DNA of 64,000 nucleotides, taken from assembly GCA_017512725.1 (NCBI GenBank), contig JAFWEW010000035.1:62001-126000 (forward strand). The letters are read 5' to 3'. This document shows, piece by piece, positions 40,358 through 48,389 of the stretch. The notes below the pieces were generated by a model. It saw only the letters and a list, made by a program, of their open reading frames with translations, had not been told where the DNA came from and made no database searches. Position numbers and translations under genes: made by a program. This DNA is from Solobacterium sp. (GTDB lineage Bacteria; Bacillota_I; Bacilli_A; Erysipelotrichales; Erysipelotrichaceae). The first letter of the stretch is position 1, and the number at the start of each line of letters is the position of its first letter.

Positions 40358-41011
40358 TCAGGTAAGCCATCCGGAGATCAGATCTGCAATTTTGCGGGAA
40401 TGTACGATATAACTTCCGTGGCCTTCTCCATCAAGTATCTGCATGGCCGCATTTGGAATCCCTTCTGCGATCTGAACCGTCTCGCTCTTCTTGACCACAT
40501 CTTTTGAGCCCGCCAGCACCAGTGTGCGGGTTTTTATTTTTGAGAGATCCTCTTTCGTAATATGCGGTTCTTCCAGCATCAGTTTCAGTTTTCCGTCCCG
40601 GATGAAAAAATACATTGCCCGGATCAGGAACCTTAATTTATCATCGACTCCTTCCGGCGTCAGGTTCGCACCGCTGGTGATCAGATCGGTGATACGGTCG
40701 GTTTTCATCGAGGCAAGGATCCCGATAATTCCTCCGTCACTGAATCCGTAGAAAACCGTATCGTTCAGATCCAGATCTTCCATAAACGCGATCATATCAT
40801 CTGCCATGTCTGCATAATGATATTCCTTTACCGGCGTGCTTTTTCCATGCCCCCTGGAATCAACCAGATAACAGGTAAACGATTTTGAAAGTACATCTGC
40901 CGCTTCGTTAAAAATGCTGTGGTCTTCTCCGTTTCCATGGAGAAGGATCAGCGGTCTTCCATGACCCCGGATCTCATAATACAGGTTTATTCCATTTACA
41001 CTTGCGATCAT
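40358..41011 (-). CDS. Alpha/beta hydrolase
   Basis: A 217-residue soluble hydrolase. It begins MIASVNGINLYYEIRGHGRPLILLHGNGEDHSIF with the oxyanion-hole HGN; the nucleophile Ser lies in VFYGFSDGGIIGI (GxSxG-like) and the catalytic His near the C-terminus in GEGHGSYIVHS, with Asp in VLAGSKDVVK. This is the pattern of small esterases and non-haem haloperoxidase-like hydrolases. Substrate unknown. Downstream of the SAF-domain gene, 24 bases apart on the same strand. Confidence 0.88.
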   Translation of the reverse strand: MIASVNGINLYYEIRGHGRPLILLHGNGEDHSIFNEAADVLSKSFTCYLVDSRGHGKSTPVKEYHYADMADDMIAFMEDLDLNDTVFYGFSDGGIIGILASMKTDRITDLITSGANLTPEGVDDKLRFLIRAMYFFIRDGKLKLMLEEPHITKEDLSKIKTRTLVLAGSKDVVKKSETVQIAEGIPNAAMQILDGEGHGSYIVHSRKIADLISGWLT

Positions 41012-41035
41012 ATCCGTTTCCTTTTAACCATCATA

Positions 41036-41776
41036 CTACGTATGTTCTTCCTGATTCATCAGCTGTTCCAGATATTCCACAACTGCATTGTCCTTTGCCA
41101 TAACCGCTTCCGAAGTACTGTCGTAAGAGCGGCCGCTGGAAAACAGACGGACTTCCCCTGCTGTTTCTGCCGCCGAAAGATACGGCAGATCCCCGCGGTT
41201 CACAGCCAGAATTGCCAGATAGGGTGTGCCGGTCGACTGTGGATCATCGAGGTCGAGCCCTTTATGATCCTTCACCGCTATGACCCGGGCATTTTCAACC
41301 AGACAGCCGGAAACAGGGCTGCCGTCACGTCTTGTCAGAGTGACATAGATATCAATTCTTTGACCGGGAACGACTGCTCCGCCAAGCCGGGCAAGATCGG
41401 TTTCCAGCGTATAGGCACTCTGACCTTCTTTCAGCTGTGCCGTCGGATTATCCGGAAGATCTTTTTCCTCTTTCAGCATCTCCTCAAAGAATACAGATCC
41501 CGCCGGGATCTTTCCCTGAATATCGGTATACTTGCCTATGATCTCGGTCTTTTCATTAAATGTATGATCCTGCAGATAGGCCTGCGGCACTTCAATCTCA
41601 AGAATATCCTCTTCTTTGATTTTCGAACGCGGCGGAATATCCTTTGCGGCAATACAGGTTTTCCGCAGATCGAGTATCTGTTCTGCCCTCAGGTTCACCG
41701 CAGCGCAGAACAGCATGACCAGAATACCGGTCAGTACCAGAATCAGAAAGCTTTTCAGGATCAGTTCTTTTTTCAT
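41036..41776 (-). CDS. SAF-domain membrane protein (CpaB/RcpC-like)
   Basis: A 246-residue protein with one N-terminal membrane helix (about 6-28). It is followed by a SAF domain (CIAAKDIPPRSKIKEEDILEIEVPQ, about 40-110) and an RcpC/CpaB-type C-terminal part (YTLETDLARLGGAVVPGQRIDIYVTLTRRDG). CpaB proteins help assemble Flp/Tad pili. No tad, flp or prepilin peptidase gene is in the window, so it is an orphan or serves genes elsewhere. Confidence 0.75.
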   Translation of the reverse strand: MKKELILKSFLILVLTGILVMLFCAAVNLRAEQILDLRKTCIAAKDIPPRSKIKEEDILEIEVPQAYLQDHTFNEKTEIIGKYTDIQGKIPAGSVFFEEMLKEEKDLPDNPTAQLKEGQSAYTLETDLARLGGAVVPGQRIDIYVTLTRRDGSPVSGCLVENARVIAVKDHKGLDLDDPQSTGTPYLAILAVNRGDLPYLSAAETAGEVRLFSSGRSYDSTSEAVMAKDNAVVEYLEQLMNQEEHT

Positions 41777-41865
41777 TACAGGAATCCTCCTGTGATACTG
41801 TTAGTATCGTTTGGCCGGATTTCCCTGAATTCCGCAGAAAAAAACACTTCCCGAAGGAAATGTTC

Positions 41866-43071
41866 TTACATGGATTCCAGAGTAGTACGAATCGCCTGAA
41901 TGAATTCCAGACTGTTTACTTTGCGCGGATTCTCAATCGTTGTGATCTGTACCAGGTCACCGGTCATGACACCCTGTTCAATGGTTTCGATTGTCGCTTT
42001 TTCCAGCTTGTCCGCAAATGCCGTCAGTTCCTGATTTCCGTCCAGTTCGCCCCGTTTCCGCAGCGCACCGCTCCAGGCGAAGATGGTCGCTACCGAATTG
42101 GTGCTGGTTTCCTCTCCATTCAGGTATTTGTAATAATGACGCTGAACCGTGCCATGGGCTGCTTCATATTCATAATATCCGTCCGGGGATACCAGTACGG
42201 ATGTCATCATCGCAAGCGAACCAAATGCCGAACTGAGCATATCGGAGAATACATCTCCGTCATAATTCTTGCATGCCCAGACGATACCGCCTTTGGATTT
42301 CATAATCCTGGCTACCGCATCATCAATCAGTGTATAGAAATACGTAATGCCTTCCTGTTCAAAGGAAGCTTTAAATTCCTCATCATAGATCCGCTGGAAG
42401 ATTTCCTTGAACATTCCGTCATAAATCTTGGAAATCGTATCCTTGGAAGAAAACCACAGGTCTTCCTTCACACTCAGCGCATACCGGAAACAGCTTCTCG
42501 CAAAGCTTTCAATTGAGGCATCCAGATTATACATGCCCTGCAGTACACCGGGGCCGTCGAATTTGAAGATCGTCTGTTCACTGACCGTGCCGTCTTCTGC
42601 TTCAAACACCAGTTTTGCGGTTCCCCTGCCGTTTACCCGGTATTCCGTATTGCGGTACACATCGCCATAGGCATGTCTTGCGATCGTAATCGGCTTCTCC
42701 CATCTGGAGACAACCGGATCGATTCCTTTTACCAGAATCGGTGTGCGGAATACCGTACCGTCCAGAATTGCCCGGATCGTACCGTTGGGGCTCTTGTACA
42801 TTTCCTTCAGGTCATACTCTTCCATCCGCGCCGCATTGGGGGTGATCGTGGCACACTTTACACCAACGCCATACTGTTTGATCGCGTTTGCCGCATCGAT
42901 CGTTACCTGATCGCCGGTTTCATCACGGTGCTTCAGACCCAGATCATAATACTCTGTATTGAGATCAATATACGGCTCCAGCAATTCCTCTTTGATCATC
43001 TTCCAGAGGATCCTGGTCATCTCATCACCGTCAATCTCCACAAGCGGGGTCGTCATCCTGATTTTTTCCAT
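41866..43071 (-). CDS. icd: NADP-dependent isocitrate dehydrogenase
   Basis: Oxidises isocitrate to 2-oxoglutarate. The 401-residue protein starts MEKIRMTTPLVEIDGDEMTR, the form typical of the homodimeric type II group shared with eukaryotes, rather than the E. coli type I. The substrate/metal segments KSPNGTIRAILDGTVFR, VWACKNYDGDVFSDM and the NADP segment EAAHGTVQRHY are intact. AAGGAAG precedes the ATG at 43071. No citrate synthase or aconitase gene is adjacent; the enzyme probably supplies 2-oxoglutarate for glutamate. Confidence 0.94.
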   Translation of the reverse strand: MEKIRMTTPLVEIDGDEMTRILWKMIKEELLEPYIDLNTEYYDLGLKHRDETGDQVTIDAANAIKQYGVGVKCATITPNAARMEEYDLKEMYKSPNGTIRAILDGTVFRTPILVKGIDPVVSRWEKPITIARHAYGDVYRNTEYRVNGRGTAKLVFEAEDGTVSEQTIFKFDGPGVLQGMYNLDASIESFARSCFRYALSVKEDLWFSSKDTISKIYDGMFKEIFQRIYDEEFKASFEQEGITYFYTLIDDAVARIMKSKGGIVWACKNYDGDVFSDMLSSAFGSLAMMTSVLVSPDGYYEYEAAHGTVQRHYYKYLNGEETSTNSVATIFAWSGALRKRGELDGNQELTAFADKLEKATIETIEQGVMTGDLVQITTIENPRKVNSLEFIQAIRTTLESM

Positions 43072-43136
43072 ATCATTTTCTTCCTTACCGTTTTGTACTT
43101 TACCATGACTTGCGCACCGCCGCAAATGGGCTGCGT

Positions 43137-43172
43137 AAAAAAAACAGAGACCTCTGTTTCCAGGATCTCTGT
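43137..43172 (-). terminator. Terminator of the rnf operon
   Basis: On the minus strand AACAGAGA at the 5' side pairs with TCTCTGTT at the 3' side, followed by eight T residues (43133-43144 region). It lies directly after the rnfB stop, which shows that the short rnfB is not simply the 5' part of a longer gene. Confidence 0.85.
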
Positions 43173-43181
43173 TCAAATGAT

Positions 43182-43460
43182 TTATGCCTGTTTCGGGTGA
43201 TCGGCAAGATACTGTTTGATCGCTTCTTTTGCGTCCGCCTTGGACGGTTTGCATTTTGCAATATCGCCCGATCCTTCTGCAAGTGCTGCAGCCATGCCGG
43301 AGCATCCCGGATATCCGCAGCCGCCGCAGTTATATCCCGGCAGCAGTGCAAGCAGTTCTTCTTCCCGGTGATCCGGCTCAACATGGAATGCGATCGACGC
43401 AAATCCAAGTACCAGTCCGACAGCCGCCCCAAGTACCAGCATCATAAGTATTGCGTTCAT
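43182..43460 (-). CDS. rnfB: Truncated RnfB: membrane anchor and one Fe-S domain only
   Basis: A 92-residue protein matching only the N-terminal part of RnfB. It has a membrane helix (about 3-24) and a 4Fe-4S domain with Cys45, Cys48, Cys53 and Cys70 in NCGGCGYPGCSGMA and AKCKPS. Full RnfB has roughly 190-330 residues with a ferredoxin-like domain of two or more further clusters. A terminator follows the stop, so the ferredoxin domain is absent, not split off downstream. RnfB normally takes electrons from ferredoxin; another protein would have to supply the missing clusters. It overlaps the upstream 60-residue gene by 4 bases. Confidence 0.85.
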   Translation of the reverse strand: MNAILMMLVLGAAVGLVLGFASIAFHVEPDHREEELLALLPGYNCGGCGYPGCSGMAAALAEGSGDIAKCKPSKADAKEAIKQYLADHPKQA

Positions 43461-43639
43461 AATGTCGATTGTTCCTCCTCTTTTTTACGAAGTGCGCAGT
43501 CTGTGATTCCGCACCCGGTGCAGTCCGGCTTCAGGTTTTCACACCCTTCCGGAACAGGTGTTTTCTTATTTGCGGTATACAGCCAGGCATTCAGCCCAAG
43601 CAGTGCACCCGCAATCACAATCGCAAACAGAACCTGCAT
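43457..43639 (-). CDS. 60-residue Cys-rich single-pass membrane protein in the rnf operon
   Basis: MQVLFAIVIAGALLGLNAWLY forms one membrane helix. The rest has five Cys in EGCENLKPDCTGCGITDCAL, spacing able to hold a small Fe-S cluster or metal. I know no named family. It is placed between rnfA and the shortened rnfB, overlapping both neighbours (1 base with rnfA, 4 bases with rnfB). It may partner RnfB or replace part of its missing domain; this is inference from position and cysteines. Confidence 0.75.
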   Translation of the reverse strand: MQVLFAIVIAGALLGLNAWLYTANKKTPVPEGCENLKPDCTGCGITDCALRKKEEEQSTL

Positions 43640-44211
43640 TATACAAGACCTGAGAATGCAGAGAACGCGATTGCCATGATCGCCGCAACAACAAATGCGA
43701 TCGGATTGCCCTTCCAGGCATCCGGTACATCTGCTGCCGCAAGACGTTCACGGATCGTTGCGAAGATTACCAGTACAAGCATGAAACCTGCCGGTACCGC
43801 AATGGAGTTAACAAGTGTCTCGACAAAGGTGTAACCCTGTGTGATGTTATCGAGCGCAACATAGAGAACGGCACAGTTGGTGGTAATCAGCGGGAGGTAG
43901 ATACCCAGCGACTTGTACAGTGACGGAGATGTTTTCTTGATAAACATCTGTACAAACTGTACAAACGCCGCGATCAGCAGGATAAAGCAGATCAGCTTCA
44001 TGTACTCCAGTCCCAGGGGAACCAGTGCATAGTAGTACAGGGCCCAGGAAAGAACAGAAGCTCCGAAGATGACGAAGATAACTGCCAGACCCATGCCGAC
44101 GGCAGAGCTGAGCTTGTTGGAAACACCCAGGAACGGGCACATTCCAATAAACTTGGAAAGAATAACATTGTTGATCAGAAGTGCCGACAGAAATAATGTG
44201 AGAAGATTCAT
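43639..44211 (-). CDS. rnfA: Rnf complex subunit RnfA
   Basis: A 190-residue integral membrane subunit with six hydrophobic segments. The start MNLLTLFLSALLINNVILSKFIGMCPFLGVS contains the conserved Cys that shares an intramembrane Fe-S cluster with RnfE, and TTNCAVLYVALD holds the second cysteine. It passes electrons through the membrane part of ferredoxin:NAD+ oxidoreductase, coupled to Na+ or H+ export. It is 3 bases after rnfE. Confidence 0.93.
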   Translation of the reverse strand: MNLLTLFLSALLINNVILSKFIGMCPFLGVSNKLSSAVGMGLAVIFVIFGASVLSWALYYYALVPLGLEYMKLICFILLIAAFVQFVQMFIKKTSPSLYKSLGIYLPLITTNCAVLYVALDNITQGYTFVETLVNSIAVPAGFMLVLVIFATIRERLAAADVPDAWKGNPIAFVVAAIMAIAFSAFSGLV

Positions 44212-44214
44212 ACC

Positions 44215-44940
44215 TTACGCGGCCTCCTTTGCCTTTACAGAAGCGGCTGTTGCCTGCGCAGCTGCCTTGGCAGCTTCCGCTTTTGCCTTTTCGGCTTCAG
44301 CAGCCTTCTTTTCATCGCTGTTCTTGATCGCCGCAACACCTGCCGCAAGCAGCGCGAAGGTCAGGAATGCGCCGGTCTGTGTCGTGAATACCGGGATTTC
44401 AAATCCTTCCGGAATCAGACGGAGTGAGAAGATTGTCGCATTGGTTGCCGGATTGGAAAGCTCCAGCAGTCCGGTTCCGAGAACCTGACGAATGAGACTC
44501 ATCGCCAGAAGGGAGAACGTATAGGACAGTCCCATCATGATGCCGTCTCTTGCCGAATCGGAAACCGAATTCGTGCAGGCATACGCCTCTGCCCGGCCGA
44601 GAATGATGCAGTTGACAACGATCAGGTCGATGAATGTTCCGAGTGTGCTGTAGAGTTCCGGTGTGAAGGCCTGCATCAGCATGCCGACAACCGTAACCAG
44701 TGTCGCGATAACAACGATGTAGACCGGAATGTGGATCTCATCCGGTGTGAGCGGTGCAATCAGGGAGATTACGATATTGGAAATCGTCAGAACCACGATT
44801 ACCGCAACGCCCATACCGATCGCATTGTTCAGTGTTGTGGTAATTGCCAGGGTGGAGCAGATGCCGAGATACAGTCCGAATACCGGATTGTTATAGATCA
44901 TCTCGGACCAGAAACCACGTTTCTTTTTGGATTCACTCAT
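44215..44940 (-). CDS. rnfE: Rnf complex subunit RnfE with Ala/Lys-rich tail
   Basis: A 241-residue membrane subunit homologous to RnfA. The N-terminal NNPVFGLYLGICSTLAIT carries the cluster cysteine, and VVNCIILGRAEAYA the second. After the last helix a cytoplasmic tail of about 35 residues is almost wholly Ala, Lys and Glu (KKAAEAEKAKAEAAKAAAQ), a predicted single helix not found in standard RnfE of about 200 residues. Together with RnfA it forms the transmembrane electron path. Confidence 0.92.
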   Translation of the reverse strand: MSESKKKRGFWSEMIYNNPVFGLYLGICSTLAITTTLNNAIGMGVAVIVVLTISNIVISLIAPLTPDEIHIPVYIVVIATLVTVVGMLMQAFTPELYSTLGTFIDLIVVNCIILGRAEAYACTNSVSDSARDGIMMGLSYTFSLLAMSLIRQVLGTGLLELSNPATNATIFSLRLIPEGFEIPVFTTQTGAFLTFALLAAGVAAIKNSDEKKAAEAEKAKAEAAKAAAQATAASVKAKEAA

Positions 44941-44952
44941 AACTGCCTCCTC

Positions 44953-45459
44953 TTATCTGGCGTTGAAGAGCGTCTTCGCAGCGTCGAAGCCCTTCTGAAT
45001 CGCAGTTGATGTCAATGTCGCGCCGGACAGCAGCGGTGCTGTGTCGGAGCTCGTCAGAGCGTTGATCTGAGAAACATATTCGTCCTCAAAGCAGCGCTTA
45101 CCGAAACCGGCTGTCTCGTTTTCCTCAAGAACCTGGAAACCGCCGACCGAACCGTCTTCGTTGAATGCAAGCAGGTAGGTAAATCCATCGGCATTGTAGC
45201 CTACACCCTTTACTTTGTAGATCATGCCTTTTCCTTCTGCGCTGTAGGCACCGAGAATCATTCCGGTATCGTCGCTGTAATCCACAGCCGTGAATGACGC
45301 ACCCGGATAGATCTTCTCAAGATTTACTTTCTCATTGGCAATTGCCGCATCCGCAATAATCGGAGCAGTAATTGCGTTGACTCCGGCAAGCAATGCTCCG
45401 CAGATTGCACAGAGCACGCCAAGGAGAACAACTTTGTAGAGGATACTGTCTTTCTTCAT
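44953..45459 (-). CDS. rnfG: Rnf complex subunit RnfG (FMN-carrying)
   Basis: A 168-residue subunit with an N-terminal membrane helix (about 8-28) and an extracellular FMN-binding domain. The flavin attachment motif is LLSGATLTST, with Thr148 as the expected site of covalent FMN attachment by ApbE. The start MKKDSILYKV at 45459 follows AGGAGAA. The gene overlaps none, following rnfD by 1 base. Confidence 0.93.
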   Translation of the reverse strand: MKKDSILYKVVLLGVLCAICGALLAGVNAITAPIIADAAIANEKVNLEKIYPGASFTAVDYSDDTGMILGAYSAEGKGMIYKVKGVGYNADGFTYLLAFNEDGSVGGFQVLEENETAGFGKRCFEDEYVSQINALTSSDTAPLLSGATLTSTAIQKGFDAAKTLFNAR

Positions 45460-45460
45460 A

Positions 45461-46981
45461 TCATTCTCCTTCTGCGGCTGCCTTAAGTGCCGCCTGAGCC
45501 ATCGAGGCAAATGATCTTGTTGTGAATGTCGCACCGGTCACCAGATTGACTTCATCCTCGAGACCCTTGCCTTCAAACTGGGCAAGTGCTTCATCGGTTG
45601 TGGCCGCATCACCGACCCCGACGGTATCGCCGAATGTAATGACATGCATACCGGTTACCTTGCCTTCCGCCTTGTTTACCGTGACCATCGCTTCGTTCAT
45701 CTGATAGTCGCCGTCGGCGTTGGTCACAAGACCAAAGCCTTTGGCCTTGCAGGCATAACGGATGACGTCGCCCTCTTCCCCGTCGATTTCGCAGGAAGCC
45801 TTGTTGGCGTTGAAGTTATAGGACATCGGCAGTGCATCTCCGAAGGATGTAGCTGCCGCAGGAGCTCCGCCGGTTTCCGCAGGTGTTTCACTTTCTGAAG
45901 CAGCCGCTTCCTTTTCGGCACTGGATTTGACCGATGTGCCGACCAGAAGCGTCAGTGCGATGAAGCATGCAGAACCGATCAGAACATTCCGTTTGAACTT
46001 GTCGGCATCCTTGATCTGGTTGCCGTCGAACAGCTTGTCAATTGCCGGCGTCAGCATGTTCATAAGCAGGATCGCAAACAGAACACCATCGGACAGGTTG
46101 GATTTGTCACGGATGATCAGTGTCAGGGATGCGCATCCGATTGCCCAGAGTATTCTGCCCGGAAGCGATACCGGTGTCGTAACCGGATCGGTTGCCATGA
46201 ATACGCCGCCGAAGATTACGCCGCCGGCCAGTACGGAGAACAATGCATACTCGATCCCGGCACCATGCATGAGGCCGATGATCAGTGCTTCCACAAATAC
46301 GGTTCCGATATAGAAGACCGGTGTCTGCCAGTCAATGTCACGGTTCCAGATCAGATATGCGCCGCACAGCAGGATCAAAAGCGCACAGGGGCTGCCGATC
46401 GTACTGGCGTACTGACCCAGGAACATCTTTCCAAGACCGCCAAAACTGGAGATAAAGGAACTGAATTCTCCGCTTGTGATCATCCAGCCAAAGGATTTGG
46501 CTGCCGTGGTCGGGGTTGCGCCCGTTACGAAGTCCGCGCTGTAGCTGCCGGCAAAGTTGCCCATGATGATTGCGGCACCGAACGCAGCCGGGTTGAAGAT
46601 GTTCTGTCCGAATCCGCCGAATACGAGTTTTCCGAAGAAGACTGCGATGACGGTCGCAACAACGATCGCATAGTATGCGGTGCTGATGCGGGAGATCAGA
46701 ACAATGATTACTGCAGTGATGATCGAGAAAGAAGACTTCACTTCCTTAATGACGTCTTTTTTCAGAATCTTGAAGTAGATCGCATCCGTCGCCAGGGCAG
46801 AAACACATGCCGCAAGCGTCATCAGAACGACCCGAAGTCCATATTGTGCGCCGTATGCAGCACAGTAGTAGATTACCGCGTAGAGATCCACCGCCAGCAG
46901 ACACAGCAGCAGATCCTTCATAATGGATACGGTGCTCTGTTCGTTGCGATAGTTCGGCGAGGGATTAAATGTCAGTTTCAT
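45461..46981 (-). CDS. rnfD: RnfD fused to an extra C-terminal FMN-binding domain
   Basis: A 506-residue protein. Residues 1-345 are a normal RnfD with about ten membrane helices and the covalent-flavin motif FVTGATPTT (expected FMN on Thr156). After a Ser/Ala/Glu-rich linker (about 350-380) comes a second, RnfG-like FMN-binding domain (about 385-506) ending NLVTGATFTTRSF, with expected FMN on Thr485. Standard RnfD stops near 320-350 residues. The fusion implies a third covalent flavin in the complex and changes the electron path on the outer face. The apbE gene is divergent to the operon. Confidence 0.9.
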   Translation of the reverse strand: MKLTFNPSPNYRNEQSTVSIMKDLLLCLLAVDLYAVIYYCAAYGAQYGLRVVLMTLAACVSALATDAIYFKILKKDVIKEVKSSFSIITAVIIVLISRISTAYYAIVVATVIAVFFGKLVFGGFGQNIFNPAAFGAAIIMGNFAGSYSADFVTGATPTTAAKSFGWMITSGEFSSFISSFGGLGKMFLGQYASTIGSPCALLILLCGAYLIWNRDIDWQTPVFYIGTVFVEALIIGLMHGAGIEYALFSVLAGGVIFGGVFMATDPVTTPVSLPGRILWAIGCASLTLIIRDKSNLSDGVLFAILLMNMLTPAIDKLFDGNQIKDADKFKRNVLIGSACFIALTLLVGTSVKSSAEKEAAASESETPAETGGAPAAATSFGDALPMSYNFNANKASCEIDGEEGDVIRYACKAKGFGLVTNADGDYQMNEAMVTVNKAEGKVTGMHVITFGDTVGVGDAATTDEALAQFEGKGLEDEVNLVTGATFTTRSFASMAQAALKAAAEGE

Positions 46982-46999
46982 ATGTTTTCTTCCCCTCCC

Positions 47000-48286
47000 T
47001 TATTTCACCAGCGTCATATAACGCTTCGCTCTGCGGATTCCTTCTGTGACATCCAGCTTGGACGGACAGATGTAAGTACACAGACCGCATTCGATGCAGT
47101 CCATGATGCTGAGTTTCTTCAATGCGTCGATGTCTTTTGCCTTTTCTGCCATGTTGATGCGAACCGGCATCAGACCGGACGGACAGGTTTCCGTACATTT
47201 GCCGCAGCGCAGGCACTTGACGGAAAATTCCTCCCGGTGCTGCAGAACGGTCAGTCCGTTGTTGGCAATACCGATCACGAACTGGTCATTCGGGATTGTA
47301 CGTCCCATCATCGGTCCGCCGGCAATGAGCAGGCAGTCTTCACCGACATATCCGCCGCAGGCTTTGACAACTTCTGCGGCAGGTGTACCAATCGGCACAA
47401 CAACATTCTGCGGATTCTGTACACCGTCTCCGGATACCGTCAGATACTTCTCTGTGATCGGCATGCCGTTCTTCAGGGCATTGCCGAGTGCGATACAGGT
47501 ACTGACGTTGTTCAGGATACAGCCGGCTTCCGCAGGCAGACGGTCATACCGCTTGCCGGTAAGCATGTAGATCAGGGTGCGTTCCCATCCTGCCGGATAG
47601 ATATCCTCTACTTCTGCTACTTCAATCGGCGTTCCGTCGAACTGCTTATGCAGAACTTCGATCAGGTCTTTCTTGTCTTCCTTGACCGCGATCTTTCCCT
47701 TCGGTGCTCCGGAGAGCTTCAGAAGCGCCAAAGCGCCGTCCCGCATCAGTTCCGGATTTGCCATGGAATTGGCATAGTCTGCCGTCAGATACGGTTCACA
47801 CTCCACCGCATTGATGATAAAGAGGTCAATTCCATCGGGTTTTGTGTACTTATTGAACGTAGGGAATCCTGCACCGCCGAGTCCGGCCATGCCTGCGTTT
47901 TTTACAAACTCAAGCAGTTCCTCCCGGGGTGCTGTTTCATAATCCAGCTTTTTAAATGCCCGTACCGCACTGTATTTATGATCATTGCGGATGTGCAGGT
48001 GGTCACCCGGTTTCAGCATTGTGGTCATGCGTTTTTCAATGCCTACCACACTTCCTGATACCGGCGAGAAAATCGGCACAAACCAGAATCCATCTGAAGG
48101 TTCGCCGATTTTTTGTCCGACTTTGACTTCATCTCCCTCTTTTACCGTTGGAGTGCAGGCTGCACGCCCGTTCACCAGCGGAATATAGAGGTCGTCTGGT
48201 TCAGGCAGTTTAAGAACGGCTTTGTGAGCAGTCAGTTCTTTTTGCCCGTCGAGATGAAAGCGCATCGGTCCGGTTAAAATTGACAT
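47000..48286 (-). CDS. rnfC: Rnf complex subunit RnfC
   Basis: The NADH-reacting cytoplasmic subunit, 428 residues. The N-terminal barrel-sandwich part (AACTPTVKEGDEVKVGQKIGEPSD) is followed by the NADH/FMN-binding region (MAGLGGAGFPTFNKY and VINAVECEPYLTADY). Two 4Fe-4S motifs are near the C-terminus: CLRCGKCTETCP (from about 358) and CIECGLCTYICP (from about 397). It is the first gene of the rnfCDGEA-orf-rnfB operon. Confidence 0.95.
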   Translation of the reverse strand: MSILTGPMRFHLDGQKELTAHKAVLKLPEPDDLYIPLVNGRAACTPTVKEGDEVKVGQKIGEPSDGFWFVPIFSPVSGSVVGIEKRMTTMLKPGDHLHIRNDHKYSAVRAFKKLDYETAPREELLEFVKNAGMAGLGGAGFPTFNKYTKPDGIDLFIINAVECEPYLTADYANSMANPELMRDGALALLKLSGAPKGKIAVKEDKKDLIEVLHKQFDGTPIEVAEVEDIYPAGWERTLIYMLTGKRYDRLPAEAGCILNNVSTCIALGNALKNGMPITEKYLTVSGDGVQNPQNVVVPIGTPAAEVVKACGGYVGEDCLLIAGGPMMGRTIPNDQFVIGIANNGLTVLQHREEFSVKCLRCGKCTETCPSGLMPVRINMAEKAKDIDALKKLSIMDCIECGLCTYICPSKLDVTEGIRRAKRYMTLVK

Positions 48287-48320
48287 AATGTTCTTTCCCT
48301 TTCTTTATTAAAACAAAGCA

Positions 48321-48329
48321 ATTATAACA
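48321..48329 (-). promoter_or_regulatory. Extended -10 promoter of the rnf operon
   Basis: TGTTATAAT on the minus strand, 34 bases before the rnfC start. No good -35 box is seen, as is usual for extended -10 promoters. Confidence 0.5.
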
Positions 48330-48374
48330 TTAATAGGAATGTATACGGTTTCATTCTTTATAAATAATAGGGCA

Positions 48375-48383
48375 TGGTAAAAT
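48375..48383 (+). promoter_or_regulatory. Extended -10 promoter of apbE (leaderless)
   Basis: TGGTAAAAT at 48375-48383; the apbE ATG is only 6 bases downstream, so the mRNA should begin at or beside the start codon. Confidence 0.45.
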
Positions 48384-48389
48384 GCTGTT

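Noticed and set aside
46265-48058. A 597-codon plus-strand open frame opposite rnfD and rnfC
   Set aside because: It is antisense to two genes with unmistakable Rnf motifs; the translation is low-complexity in His/Arg/Gln/Cys, typical of the complement of GC-rich-third-position genes, and has no ribosome binding site.
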